The notes below the pieces were generated by a model. It was given only the letters and a program-made list of their open reading frames with translations. It did no database searches and was not told the DNA's origin. Both the position numbers and the translations under genes were made by a program. A stretch of DNA of 64,000 nt from Epiperipatus broadwayi. Lineage: Eukaryota; Onychophora; Udeonychophora; Euonychophora; Peripatidae. Position 1 is the stretch's first letter; each line of letters begins with the position of its first letter. The stretch is from positions 667,001-731,000 of the forward strand of contig JAQFVV010012416.1 in assembly GCA_028023455.1 (NCBI GenBank), in the 5' to 3' direction. Of the stretch, positions 20,502 to 32,710 are shown piece by piece.

Positions 20502-21664
20502 GTATTCTGTAACTGGATACTACTGTCTTCACCTTGCCATTTGTTGGTGATCTTATTGTCATCTTTACAATTATAAAAAATTTGCATAAAATTACAAAAC
20601 ATTTTAAGACTTCCAAAGTATGAGCTTCATAAATTCAACAGAATTCCTGATGTCAATGTCACATCCATAAGTTTCTCAAATCAACACCATTGTGGAATCT
20701 TTAGTAATCAGATATTTTTAAAGTATAATATTGCAAAAGAGTGACAAGTGTAGGGCTAATGTGATAAGAGTCCATTCCCTAACTCAATTTATGCATAAAT
20801 GGGAGGGGAGTATTAAACTTTATAGCTGTTATATATTAAAATGTCTTATTTGAACATCATAAATGCAGAACATGTTATACTAAAAATATTTTATAAAGCA
20901 TATATTATTTGAAATACCATAATCCTAATAGTATTTAAAGTAATAGATATTCTGTAACTAACAAATATATAATTTATAAAGTTTTATTCTGTTTCTAATG
21001 AATGCAAAAAATATATATATTTACTCCTTTTTTACGCTTAAACTGAATTACTATTCACTTTTGAATGGTATAACAAGAAATAAAAATTAGTTTGCTATTA
21101 ATGATTGATCCCCCCCCCCTTTTTACTTGAATCAAATTATTATTCTGTAAAATAAAAAGTAAATTAAATAATAATTCAATTTTTAATTAAATAAAAATAA
21201 ATTATTTTATATTTTATGCAGTTTCTGTAAATTTTATGAATGTTGGATATTTTATAACTATAAATTTATGAATGATGGTCTTATGAATGTCGAAAAACCA
21301 TCTGCATAATCTGAGCCATAGAAAAAAAACTTTTTCAATGTTTTTAATTAGTAGGAATTTGCTAGGTATTAACTTGGTTTTTGAGGCTAAATGTCTTAAT
21401 ATCTAACAATTTTTGACGATATGTAAAGTAATGTTTGCAATAAAATTTAATCCTGTCAATTTTTTTCTATATTCAGATTCTCAATATTTTTGTCAGGTTA
21501 ATATATATAAATAAGGTATACTGTACTTAATCTAGTTTTCTCTTTTGTTGCTCATATTATATCTCATTATTATGAATTTGTTATAAAACATATGACTAAT
21601 TTAAAATGTTTTAGCAGGTTCTTGTAGATAGAGTTTTTTAAAAAAAAAAAATCAAATATGGCTC
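20502..21664. other. Unassigned AT-rich sequence
   Basis: A poly-C run at about 21,110-21,119 precedes a T run. No gene supported. Confidence 0.4.
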
Positions 21665-21830
21665 AAATATTGTGGTGCAAAAATAGTACATACCTGCCAT
21701 TCCTATTATATGGAGTTCAAATCCAGACTGGGTGAAATTCTTATAATCCAGCTAATCTTTCAACATTGGTTAGTAAACGGGTATCTGGTTATCCTTAGCT
21801 AGAGATAAATCAATAATGGGAAAACACTCC
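21665..21830 (+). mobile_element. SINE-B, copy 2
   Basis: ATATTGTGGTGCAAAAATAG, GGAGTTCAAATCCAGACTGG (B-box region) and the tail TTAGTAAACGGGTATCTGGT, TAGCTAGAGATAAATCAA follow the same order as 8737-8900 and 59,060-59,160. Confidence 0.65.
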
Positions 21831-24254
21831 AAATATTACTGTAATAATTGGCAAGCTTGGAGAAATGCTGCCTTCTCCAGCGATGTTCTTCTGTGAAAGG
21901 CGTTGGAAAGGCTTTTCCCTGCAATGCGACCATTTATTAAAAAGTATGTTTTATAATGTTTACATATATAGTGCATATATTGACACTTAACACATCCCTG
22001 CTTTCTATTTTTAATATATCAAACACTTTAATCAATTTATTTATTTATTTTTAATAATTAGCCTCCCTCTCCCCCCGATAAAAACGTCAGCATATTATAA
22101 ATATTTTCATTTTTAATATTTGCGAGTAAATATTTGTATATCTATCTGATAATTTCATTGGTGCATGAGTACTTAAAAACACTAAACGCACTTTTTTGTT
22201 GTTGTTTATATTGTTTTTCAATACATGTTAGTAATAATTATGATTATATATATTTTCGGTATTTCCACACACACACAAAATGTATTTCTACATGATTGCT
22301 TTTGTTTTATTTAACCTATCCTGGTGAATAATTTACTGCAGTTCAGCGCAGCGATAAAGCGACGGGCTCGAGAGATAAAGATTCCTGGATCGAAGGGTAA
22401 CTTCTTACTTCTACTGCTCAACGTAAAATGACTTCTGGAGCAACTAAACATTCAATTATTTATTAACTTTTAATAAATTTATCTGTCAATTTTAAAATAA
22501 GTGTTAAATCAAGTAAAAAAAAATGTATATAATTATACGTGTGCTTTTATAACTATTTCCAAATTGCAAACGCAAATTAACCTCTAGATTTTTTTTATTA
22601 TTATTATCCTTAATTTTATAGATGAAAAACCCAATGAATCAGCTCTTTCTTTCGAGCGAACGCAACCTAGAGTTTTTTTTATAATATCTGGATTAAGTAA
22701 AGTTCTCAATTTCTTAATTAATTCTAAAGATCGCATAGCATTTAGTTTTATACATCCTATTCGTAACAAAATGTAACACTTCCTTATTATAATCATTTTT
22801 ATTCGCTTGAAAGCATTCAATTCAGCAAATACTAACTGATAAATCTAGGAAATCAAATTGTTTATTTAATATCTTCCTCAGAACCAGTTAAATCCTGAAA
22901 TTGGCGGGAAAGCAGATGTCAATCAAAAACTAAAGAAAACTGATCATTTAATTAGAATTTGAAGTATACAGGTATTTCATTGCAAGTTTCAAATTTTACA
23001 TTAATGTATACAATTTTTAATGTAGTTACTCTAAATTATTAAGGTTGATGAGTGATTTAGATAAACGCGATTCCTGTAGTAAAGTTAGTTAAAAGATGAC
23101 GATAGACACGGGCATTTCTCTATTGGTTTAAGTTACCCCTTTTAGTTGATAAAGAATTTGGTAAACAAGTCTAAAGTTGATAAAACTCAGCTTATCATCA
23201 CGTCATAATTTATTAGCGATCAAACGAACATTTAATCAAATATTTAGAGGAAAGGTCTGGGACGGCTCTAGATTTTGCCTGTCAGATCTTAACAACTCAG
23301 CGTAAAAATGTACCGTTAAAAAATAAATAAATAAAATTGAGTCACTAAATCAATAAAATAAATTATAATTACTTATAAGTAAATATTAAGACTTTTTTTT
23401 TAATCTGAAAAATAGAAAGTTTACGTAATTGTGCGTGCATGTACTGAAGTGACTTTTGATTCCATCAAAACTACATACATGTCGCATATATGTGGAGTTT
23501 ATATAGTTCTGCTTAGTTAAACAATAAATTCATAATATACTAGGATTACAAATATATGTTTTATACAATAAACGTAATGATATGCCTTAGGCAAGAAATT
23601 ATTTTGGGGCTCATATGTTAATAAGACCTGGACTAGTTGAGTCTTTTAATTCATTAGGACTCCTAGGCTTTGCCAGTATTTTTTGTAGGACAGTTATGCC
23701 CCTATAGCAACCTTCATATTCAAATTACGAGTGTGCATTTCAGTCGGGCGAGTGTGCAATACTTTTATTCATTTGCAATGCATTTATGATTTATGGTCAT
23801 GTGAATTAACAATTTTTCAAATTCTCTACTATAAGCTTGCTGCCATTGTGTTTAAGATATACATCATAAGTTTATAATATCTTATTATAACAGATGAGAT
23901 AATGTTTTCCCAACAAAAATGCATGTCTTATAATCATTTTTTTTTTTTGCAAGGTAGTTACATTTAGGAATGTTGAGTATAGCATTATTTTGAGATTTAG
24001 CGTTATGGAAATGGTACATATAGCTTATATTTCTATATATTCATAGAAATTTGATTTTGACTTTAAATATTGTTTTTACTTTCCTATGTCTTTTATAATA
24101 TAGTTTATTATGACATTTATATTAATGGTTGTGCTCAAAAAATATCTTAGGATGCTCTATTATCAACAAATTTATTCATATAAAAATCTATTATATTTTA
24201 GCTATAGTTTCAATAGATAGAGCTTTTTATTTCATAAAACAAAAATTGATTGTA
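21831..24254. other. Unassigned sequence with a few GC-richer patches
   Basis: A GC-richer patch at about 21,850-21,935 encodes nothing recognised. At 22,340-22,420 a tRNA-like block (GCGCAGCGATAAAGCGACGG, CCTGGATCGAAGGG) may be an old SINE head of another type. No supported protein gene. Confidence 0.35.
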
Positions 24255-24535
24255 ATCTATAAGGGATTCAAACTGAGACATTCACATGACCCTCAACTCT
24301 CCATGCCATCACATATTGCTGACCCACCTGATCACACACAAGTTGAAAAGATAAATAATCACCAATATACGTATTTCATGCTAAAACAGCACTCATCAGT
24401 TGATCCAGATTACCATCTCCACACATATATACAATCAGTGCTCAACTTTATATTAGGATAGCCAATCTTTATACTTTAATGGACAGACTTCAAACTATTC
24501 CAACCACAACTCTTCATTTCAAGTTGCCATTGGTA
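24255..24535 (+). repeat. Family A repeat, partial copy
   Basis: Shares ACATTCACATGACCC, AGATAAATAATCACCAATAT, TATTTCATGCTAAAACAGCA, CTCATCAGTTGATCCAGATT and TTTAATGGACAGACTTCAA with the copy at 43,640-43,880, in the same order and orientation. Confidence 0.85.
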
Positions 24536-24563
24536 AATATTATGTGCATAAGAAGCTAAAGGA

Positions 24564-24578
24564 GGGGGGGGGTAATTT
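24564..24578 (+). repeat. Poly-G run joined to TAATTT, copy 1
   Basis: Nine G bases are followed directly by TAATTT. The same joint recurs at 41,190 and 50,079. Confidence 0.8.
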
Positions 24579-24669
24579 TTAATTTTTTTATTTAAATGTT
24601 ACTATGGATATAATAATATTTCATATATTTAAATTTAAATTATTTTATATATATAATTTGAGACAGAAA

Positions 24670-24770
24670 GCGTTGTCAGCCGAGAGGTCATCGTAGCTGC
24701 CTTGCAAGCAAGTAGTTGGTTGCAGACGGTTGTGGGTTCGCCTTCCGGTCGATGCTATGACATATGGAAA
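24670..24770 (+). mobile_element. SINE-A, long-arm subfamily
   Basis: GCGTTGTCAGCCGAGAGGTC (A box), CTTGCAAGCAAGTAGTTGGT, GCAGACGGTTGTGGGTTCGC (B box) and CGATGCTATGACATATG are present. GAAAGC before and after may be a short remnant of the target duplication. Confidence 0.85.
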
Positions 24771-26189
24771 GCATACCATCATAGCATTATAGTAAAGTTG
24801 GTATATTTATCACTTTTTTATTGTGTATAATACTTTTTACACATTGTTATGTTTAAATTTATTGTTTTATTATTTTTGTAAGTATATATAGTAAAACTGC
24901 AATAAATATATTTCTACTTTTCTACAATCGCAGATTACTAAAAGCCATGTATGTTGAAAAAAAATTTTGTTAAAAAAGCCACATTGGAAAGAATTAACAA
25001 ATAGAAATCTATTTATGATATGATTTAATTTAAAAGTTATATACATTAGGATAGTGACTGAAATAATGTTGTTATGAGATCAGACAATTTAGTAATAAAT
25101 TAAGAGATGGAGTAATGTTTCATAGGTGTGAGTTTAAATTAAATGCATAAGCATATATGTGAATGTGTTTACATAACTTATGTCTCTTTTTTTATTATAA
25201 TAATCACATAGATTTGCCATCACATTAACATCATGGTTTGGGAGCCATTTTAAACAAAATCTTTATTTAATTATTCACAACAGCAATATTGTGAGTTTGC
25301 CACACTCACTGTGATGAGTTCACAAGAGTTCCTGAAAGTGCAAGATGAGATAGTAATTGTATGAAAAATGATTTCTTAATTCAAATTTGAAACTTTCTAT
25401 TGCTTGATTTTTCATTAAAACCATGGGTAGTAGTTCTGTCAATTTGGAGAAGGTGGAAAGACTACGCACATGCTTTCTCAATACTTCTTAAATCTATTTT
25501 GAATCATAAAATAATCGAACTGAATTCTGGTCTTATTACTTGCAGTTTTTAATTATTGTAATATTTGAACCATGTAGTTATTGCTACTACAGTATTTCCT
25601 CTATACTTTTCATTTTTAACTATGTTCCATAACCTTTTACAATGTTATATTATCTTCTTTGCCCTAACTCATTTCAGTATTCCTATCTTCTTTTATATAA
25701 TTATTTTTATATTTACTTTCAATTTTTCTATATACATTTTTTACTTTATACTGCAACTATTTTTGTATATGTTTTCAATCTAGTCACCAAAATTCTCTCA
25801 TTTACTGGAATCTTATTTATAAAACTCACTTTTGATTTTTGTAATTAAAACACTATCTAAATTATTATCTCTGTTTTTATAATTGTAATTAAAAACAGAC
25901 TTTTGTTATGTTTTCTTCTTCATTCCAACATTTGTGTTTTACAGTGACCTAGAATAACTATCCTTTTCTTCATCTCTATTAATAAAGTTATCATCATCTC
26001 TAGTGTGTTCATGGTCCTAATATTTTATATAACTATTCTTACAATGTTTTTTTATAATTTCAATATCCAATCTCGTTACACATTATTATATGTGTTATAT
26101 TCTCATGTGCTAGGAAATCCATTATGTTCATAATGCTGTTTTGATGTCATCCAAAGATAGAATGCTCAAATTCCATGTAAAAAACAAGG
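24771..26189. other. Unassigned AT-rich sequence
   Basis: Overlapping T-rich open frames at 25,565-25,848 translate as Phe/Tyr-rich low complexity and are not accepted as genes. Nothing else supported. Confidence 0.4.
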
Positions 26190-28860
26190 AAGTATATTCT
26201 AAACTTAATGTAATCTTCTGTACACTTTCTTATTTCATCCATCCATCTCACATGTGATCTCTTTATGGGTCTTTTACAATATCTTAGAATCCAGTTTAAA
26301 ATTTTAATTGTCCATCTATTATCATCTCTTCTAGCAATATGTCCAGCCCAACTCCATTTCAGTTTTTTATTTTTTTTCAATGAGGTCAGTAACACCTGTT
26401 TGTTCTCTTATCCATATATTGCATTTTCAATCTCTTTTTGTTACTCCCAACATGCATCTCTTCATACTTCTTTGAGTGGTCTGAAGTATCTGTATTGCTC
26501 TTCTATTAAGTGTCCAAGTCTCAGATTCATCCATTTTTAATAAAACACATTTATTAAAAACCTTCCTTTGCAAACACATAGGCATATTTCCTTTTAGTAT
26601 CAAGATATTTCTACAAAAGCACTCCAACCAAGTTTAATTCTATGATTAATTTTATCCATTATGTTTCCATCTGTATTAATAATCTGACCAATGAATTTGT
26701 AGCTGTTAACTTCTTTTAACTCATCATAATCATTCTTTATTTTCATATTTTGAGAAAATCCATTAAACATTACTTTAGTCTTTTTAACATTTATTTTTAG
26801 TCCTACTTTTCTACTTTCATCTGATAACTCCTGCAACATTTCCTGCAACTCTAAAGCATTATTTTCAAAAACAATTACATCATCTGCAAAATCTAAATGA
26901 CTTAAATAATCTCCATTTACTTTCCCTCCTCTAGCTTCTCATTTTAATCCACAAAATACTTCTTGCAGCACTGCTGTAAAAAGTTTTGGAGATATGAAAT
27001 CACCTTGTCTTACACCTTTCTCAATGTTGGCTTTCCTAGTATTGTTGCATAATCTAATTGTTGCTGTTGCATTTTTATAAATATTTTTTTAAAATATGAC
27101 AATATCCTGGATCTATACCTTGATGATCCAATACTTTAATCACTGAAGAAATGTTTATAGAATCAAATGCCTTTTCATAATCTACAAATCCAAAACATAA
27201 TGGCAACTCAAATTCATTTGTCCTTTCTATAACTTCTCTCAATACCTGGATATAATCTACTGTACTAAAACCACTTTTAAATCCAGCTTGTTCTCTTGGT
27301 TGGTGGAAATCCAATGTTCTCTGTAGACGAATTGTAATTATCCTGGTAAAATTTTTGTATAAAACTGATAAAAGGCTGATAGGTCTGTAATTTCTAATAT
27401 CTTTTTTATCACCTTTTTAAAATATTAATATTAATACTGCATTCTTCCAATCATCTGGTACATCTTTATCATTTAGATATTTGGCATATAACTTTGCTAA
27501 AAAAATTTATATCTTCACCTACTTCTTTTAATATATCAATTATAATTCCATCATTATCTGGAGGCTTTCCTTTCTTCATAAATTTAATTGCGTGTCTCAC
27601 TTCTTCATTTAAAATTAAGATATAGGAGATACTTGTTCTTTATTACTATATAATTCTTGATAAAAGTTTTCTACCCATTTCATAATGTCATCTCTCTTTT
27701 TAGTAATAATTCCAACTTTTTTTCTTATTGCAGATATAAATTTCCTACTAATACCAAAATGTTGTTTTACCCTCTTTAGACTTTTATTCTCTTCTACAGC
27801 TTTCCTTGCTAGTTCACAATTATACTTTCTTATATCATTTTCACTTTTCCGTACCATTTTACAAAAGTGAGAAATTCTATCCTTTTTAATGCATCATTTT
27901 TGTATATCTTCATATTCTTTCTTTTCTTCATAAATTCTCTAGTCTCAGTAAAAATTTTATTGGTCAATTGCTGCTTTTTTTCTACCAGCTATCTTTGTTG
28001 CAGTTTTTAAAAATGTATCAGTTTTTTTTTTTTGTATTAATTTCATTCAAATCTGAATCATGTTCAAAATCTACTAATACTTGAAATCAATTTGTAAATT
28101 CTGATTTAAATTTATTAGAACGTTTCTGAAGATTCGGAACATCAACTGTAAATTTTTTTTTTTCTTAATAATTTTTGTCTTTCTAGTTTTGCTTTAACAT
28201 ATATCTTACATCTTACTAATCGATGATCACTTCCTGTGCTAAATACAATCTTGAAATATGTATTTTCTGTTAGTCAAAATATAATCCAATTCTGCTGTAC
28301 TTTCATTTGGATGCTTCTATGTCCATTTCCTTCTAACATTTTTCTCAAAAAAAGAATTCATAATATAAAGTTTTTCCTTCTCTGCAAAGTCCACAAGTCT
28401 ATGTCCTCTCTCATTTCTATTACCATAACCAAAATTACATACAACACTTTCATCTTTCATTTGTTTACCAATTCTAGCATTAAAATCTCCCATAACAATT
28501 TTAAAATGTTGTTTACTCTGATCAAAAGCCTTTTGTACATCCGTATAAAAATCTTCTATTACTTCATCACTATGAGAATTTGTTGGGGTATAAACCTGAA
28601 TTATCTGCATTTGGTATCTGCTATTAAGTTGTATAACTAATCTTACCACTCTGTCTGATACACCATTATTTATAATGAATCCTACTCCACTTGTATTTCC
28701 AATATTTGTGCCTTTATAGTAGAGGACATGTCCACTTTTTAAATCAATTGTCTCTTCACCTTTTCTTCTAACTTCAATTTTTAATGTACTTCTAAATATT
28801 TGTATGTCAATAACAAAAATAATCAAATCTGAACTTAAATGCATTTCCACTAATCACTCC
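26190..28860 (-). pseudogene. RTE-type LINE, copy 2: endonuclease and reverse transcriptase, heavily broken
   Basis: Colinear with the better copy at 56-59 kb. On the minus strand the APE endonuclease occupies about 28,850-28,317 (YTPTNSHSDEVIEDFY, IVMGDFNARIG). The linker is near 27,857-27,615 and includes SLKRVKQHFGISRKFISAIR. The RT palm is near 27,314-27,075, with motif A as [19 protein letters not shown]. The C-terminal domain spans 26,848-26,147, including [26 protein letters not shown] and WSWAGHIARRDDNRWTIKIL. Many indels and stops break the frame. The 3' tail is lost near 26,190. It keeps 8 bases at 26,803-26,810 that copy 1 lacks. The 5' end differs from copy 1 beyond about 28,770. 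Confidence 0.92.
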
Positions 28861-30730
28861 AGATGGACTGATGGTGTCTGGGCTAAAGGTTTCAGTATCT
28901 CCTCTTAGCTGACTAGCATAAAAAAAAAAACTAGGTTTAGATTAACTGAAAATAACTATTAAATTCTTAATCTGTCAAATAACACATGACCTCCCAAGCA
29001 ATTGGTAATACAATTATTACTATAATTCATCATTTGAAAATAATGTTAGTATATATATATATTAAATAAATAATTGTACAAATTAATTTTTGAGAAAATC
29101 ATGTGATATTTGAACTTTGGAAGGCACAGGCTTCGATCTCAAAGTCTTTAGACCTTGAATTCTACTTTCTAACACTGCATTAAAAAGCACTGCATAGTAT
29201 AAGCATCAATATTTATTTGTTATTTAAACGTTTGTGTTATAAATAATCATTTCTCATTGGAAAATTTATAATTAGTGTATAAAAAAAATCAATATGATAA
29301 TATCATTTGTAGATAATTATTATATATATTACGATACTATCCTATTAATATTTTAATTATACTCTTTTTAGATATTTTTTTGGAATTGGATAATTCGAAT
29401 TTGATACTGAATTCTGTACTCATTTAGTTTTCACACATCTGTGTTCTTTTGGCAATGAAGGGTAGACAGTTAATATATTATTTTATGGATCTTCAAGTGT
29501 CAGATAACGTGGTCTGTCCTTTATCAAGAAAACATCATTAGTGCTTCCAGGAATACCCCTGTCAAAACATAACTATAACGTAAATCAAAATAAAATCCCC
29601 TTCAGCCATACAAAATTAAATCTCGTTCATCCTCTTTGCAAATAATGAGGTTTCTAAAAAAAATAATAAATAAATAAATATTTTATAAATAGTTATCACA
29701 AACTAAGCTATAATTTAAACTTAATTGATGAGTACAACGTTATTACGTGACGCACCAAAAATCGCATCATTAATCAATTCAAACGAAAATAAACGTATCT
29801 ATTAGATTTATTTATAACGAGAAATTAAAATCAAATAAAAGTAATTATACTACTAATATGAATAGATTGATAATTTTGTACTTTAGTGCCAAAGTTTTCA
29901 AGTTACATTTTAATCGAAATTTGAAACAAAAACAAAAAAATTTTTTTAAGGACATGATTTTTTTTTTTAATGATATGATAATATATAAAATGTGTGTGCG
30001 TGAAGGAAATTTATTGTTAAAAACTCATATGCTGGGAATCAAATATTATTTCGGAGTTCAGAATAGGTTAGAGTGCCGATAAAGCTGGGTGCAATCTTGG
30101 AACCCCAAACTTGCGCTGAACAAAGCAGGGTGAGAAACAAATTGTATTTTATAGACTGGAATACATAGATAGTAGAAGTTAAATGGCCTCAAAATATACA
30201 TATATCATTTAATAAAGATTATCACGACTTAATCCATACGTATTAGTTTTTAAGCAATATCTAATACAGGAAAAATATAAGAACTTCGTAGGATTATTTT
30301 TTGTCTGGCTCAAACGTATTAAGCACTAATCATATTGCATTCCCATTGTTTATTGCTATTGTTTTTGACTTATCTCATAAATATTATATTGATTTAATTT
30401 ACAAGTGTCTCTTATGATAGAATGCACTCATAAATAATTACTATCTTTAAACAACATTGTTAATCACTAGTAATCGTTTTAAAGATTAAAAATAATATTT
30501 CTTTAACTTGATATATGCTTTTATTTTATATTAACCCAGAACATGAATATTAAATGTAACCAAATCAAAACTTATTTTTCATATATCTAGCATTCTGTCT
30601 GTATAGATTAAAACTATTTTTTAACATAATTATTATTAGAAGATTTTCAGACATAATTAAAATAATGAAAAAATATTAAAAGCAGTGAATTTGTCTAAAG
30701 AAATAATAATAAAATTTAATTTTTTAAATT
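28861..30730. other. Unassigned AT-rich sequence
   Basis: Near 29,115-29,165 a weak tRNA-like block (GGCTTCGATCTCAAAG) may be an old SINE. No gene supported. Confidence 0.35.
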
Positions 30731-30870
30731 TATCTTTTCAAAGACTTTATTTTGTGTTTAGAAGTGATAGTATTCTTTAGATTGCAAATTTATACAGGCA
30801 TGTTTCAGGATAATTCCCTTATGACTAATACAAATAAAAACATCATGCTGGATAAATAAATAATCAGTTA
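30731..30870 (+). repeat. Repeat K, copy 2: paralogous empty site for a SINE
   Basis: TATCTTTTCAAAGAC, ATTTTGTGTTTA, ATACAGGCATGTTTCAGGAT, AATTCCCTTATGACTAATAC and AAATAAAAACATCATGCTGG match, in order, both flanks of the SINE-bearing copy at 31,061-31,290. Confidence 0.8.
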
Positions 30871-31004
30871 ATATATTTAACATTACATCTAATACTGACT
30901 TGCAGTAAATTGTAATAATTTCGCAAACGTTATTTATTAATGTATAGTGAATAGAATTGAAAGTAATTAATGATGATCTTTATGCTTTCATTCCTAAACG
31001 CTTA

Positions 31005-31290
31005 AGATTGGTCTATATATATATATTTAGGTAAAAAAAGATAAGGTGGTTTCATTCTTATCTTTTCAAAGACACTATTTTGTGTTTAAACATGAGAGTA
31101 TTCATCACCATTATAAATCCATACAGCGCATGTGTCAGGGTGATTCCGTATTACTGTTGCAAAGCCGCCTTGCAAGCAAACTGTTGGTTGTAGACGGTTG
31201 TTGTGGGTTCGCCTCCCGGCCGATGCTATGACATATGAGAAAAAAATAAAAATAAAAATATCGTGCTAGATAAATAAATAATTAGTTATA
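31005..31290 (+). repeat. Repeat K, copy 3, interrupted by a SINE
   Basis: AGATTGGTCTATATATATAT, AAAGATAAGGTGG..CTTATCTTT, ATACAGCGCATGTGTCAGGG and GATTCCGTATTACTG precede the SINE; AAATAAAAATATCGTGCTAG follows it. The same sequence lies uninterrupted at 30,731-30,870. Confidence 0.8.
31155..31247 (+). mobile_element. SINE-A, long-arm subfamily, 5'-truncated
   Basis: AAGCCGCCTTGCAAGCAAAC, GTAGACGGTTGTTGTGGGTT, B box GGGTTCGCCTCCC and CGATGCTATGACATATGAG plus an A-rich tail. The A-box half is missing, consistent with incomplete reverse transcription. Confidence 0.88.
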
Positions 31291-31607
31291 TTTATTAATT
31301 AAAATAACATAAAAATATGTTTTTGTTTCACACTGCCTAAGGAAAAAAATGTTTCTATCATAATGCACAAGAGACAAAAATGAAAACTAAAGTATACAAG
31401 TCTCTACAATTTCATTTGGTAATTTTTAAAAAAGAGTTTAACCATTACTATTTCCATAATGATCTCTCCACATTTTTTTCTTATTCAAAGAAGCATTCTT
31501 CACTTTAGAATTAAATTAACACTAAAACAGTACACATTGTGCATAGGCAAATTACATAATTTGATTTATCTTTTATTCTTTTAGAAAATGTAAAGTTCAT
31601 TTTTTTT

Positions 31608-31717
31608 TTTTTTTTCATATGTCATAGCATCGGCCGGGACGCGAACCCACACCCGTCTGCAACCAACTACTTGCTTGCAAGGCGGGTGCGATGACCTCTC
31701 GGCTAACAACGCTTGAC
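31608..31717 (-). mobile_element. SINE-A, long-arm subfamily, with about 15-bp target duplication
   Basis: Poly-T, CATATGTCATAGCATCGGCC, GGGACGCGAACCCAC, CAACTACTTGCTTGCAAGGC and CTCGGCTAACAACGCTTGAC. AAGTTCATTTTTTTT occurs at 31,593-31,607 and 31,718-31,732. Confidence 0.9.
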
Positions 31718-32098
31718 AAGTTCATTTTTTTTATGATGAAAACTGGCAATTTTACAACAATTTTTATAATTAACATATTGTAATTTCTTTTATTTTTCTC
31801 ATTTTTAAAAATGTGCATCTTGGGGATCGTGTATTTTTATCACATGTCTTCAGTCATATGCCTATGATTACATTCTTCCACAAGGTGTTAAAAGTGGATA
31901 GAAACCAGTCCCTATCTTGTGTGGGAGTGGTGTAGTAAAAGTTACACTACAGTAATATTATTCATTATTAGATAATCTCTAGTCTAATGAATCACTAATA
32001 TAAATTATTATTATTACAGATTAGTGTTTATCAAGAAATTTATAGCAGAGAATAATTATTTAACTGATTAAATCATTTACATCTGATTTATTTCCCTA
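31718..32098. other. Unassigned sequence
   Basis: No gene supported. Confidence 0.4.
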
Positions 32099-32391
32099 TT
32101 GCAAAAAAATCATGTGACTTAATTTAATAAGCTTGTATTACAAATATTATATAATGAGCTTGCTAATAGCTCTTAACAAGCTTTTCAGAATATCCCTATT
32201 TTCAGACCAGTTTTTAGCTCTGGCGTTTGACAGTGAAGCACTAGAATATTCAAGCATTAGATTTAAAACCAGTCTGTGGATAGGGATATTCTAAAAAGCT
32301 TGTTAAGGACTATTGGCACACTCATTATATAACATTTGCAATACAAATTTATTAAATTAAGTCACATGATATATGACTTGATTTCTTTGCA
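32099..32391. repeat. Hammerhead foldback family, internally deleted palindromic copy
   Basis: Outer ends TTGCAAAAAAATCATGTGAC and its inverted counterpart ending TTTCTTTGCAA bound arms that include TAATTTAATAAGCTTGTATT and GCTCTTAACAAGCTTTTCAG. The interior found in the 54 kb copy is absent here. Confidence 0.8.
32188..32250 (-). ncRNA. Degenerate hammerhead-like core in the left arm
   Basis: Minus strand: GAATATTC, CTTCA, CTGTCAA, a stem II region CGCCAGAGCT, AAAAACTGGTC, TGAAAA, then GATATTC. Distal stem I (GAATATTC with GATATTC) and the GGTC cleavage-site triplet remain, but the conserved box is damaged (CTGTCAA). Confidence 0.4.
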
Positions 32392-32399
32392 ATTATTGT

Positions 32400-32710
32400 T
32401 ATTGCTCTTAAGACTTTGGTGATTTTATATTGATACAGCTATTAATATATGGTGTATCTGAACTTAGTTCAGTCCCATGTGGCTATTTAAGTTATATAAC
32501 TGGATTTGAAGACATATGGATGTCTGAAAATTTCATATTTTCTACTTAATAGTTAACCATTAGATAAAGTGTTGGGTTGACCTGGTAATTTAAATCTAAT
32601 GCTTGAATATCCTAGTGCCTCACTAATGAAATCCAGAGCTAGAAACTGGTCTGAGGATAGGGATATTCTGAAGAGCTTGTTAAGAGCTATTAGCATGCTT
32701 ATTATATAAT
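32400..32710. repeat. Hammerhead foldback family: inverted interior plus right arm
   Basis: The interior (TATTAATATATGGTGTATCT, TTCAGTCCCATGTGG, ACATATGGATGTCTGAAAAT) is the reverse complement of the interior at 54,150-54,280. The right arm after it (ATTAGATAAAGTGTTGGG to GAGCTTGTTAAGAGCTATTA) is in the same orientation as at 54,283-54,430. Confidence 0.85.
32604..32668 (+). ncRNA. Hammerhead-like core in the right arm, one core change
   Basis: GAATATC (32,604-32,610), CCTCA, CTAATGA (G5 equivalent changed to A), CCAGAGCTA, GAAA (32,642-32,645), CTGGTC, TGAGG and GATATTC (32,662-32,668). Distal stem I pairs perfectly and proximal CCTCA pairs with TGAGG. The G5 change should abolish cleavage. 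Confidence 0.5.

Noticed and set aside
25565-25848. Overlapping hydrophobic open frames that look like membrane proteins
   Set aside because: They are Phe/Tyr/Ile-rich because the DNA is T-rich; there is no charged loop pattern, domain or splice context.
28236-28640. Plus-strand 134-codon open frame
   Set aside because: Antisense shadow of the RTE endonuclease copy at 28,317-28,850.
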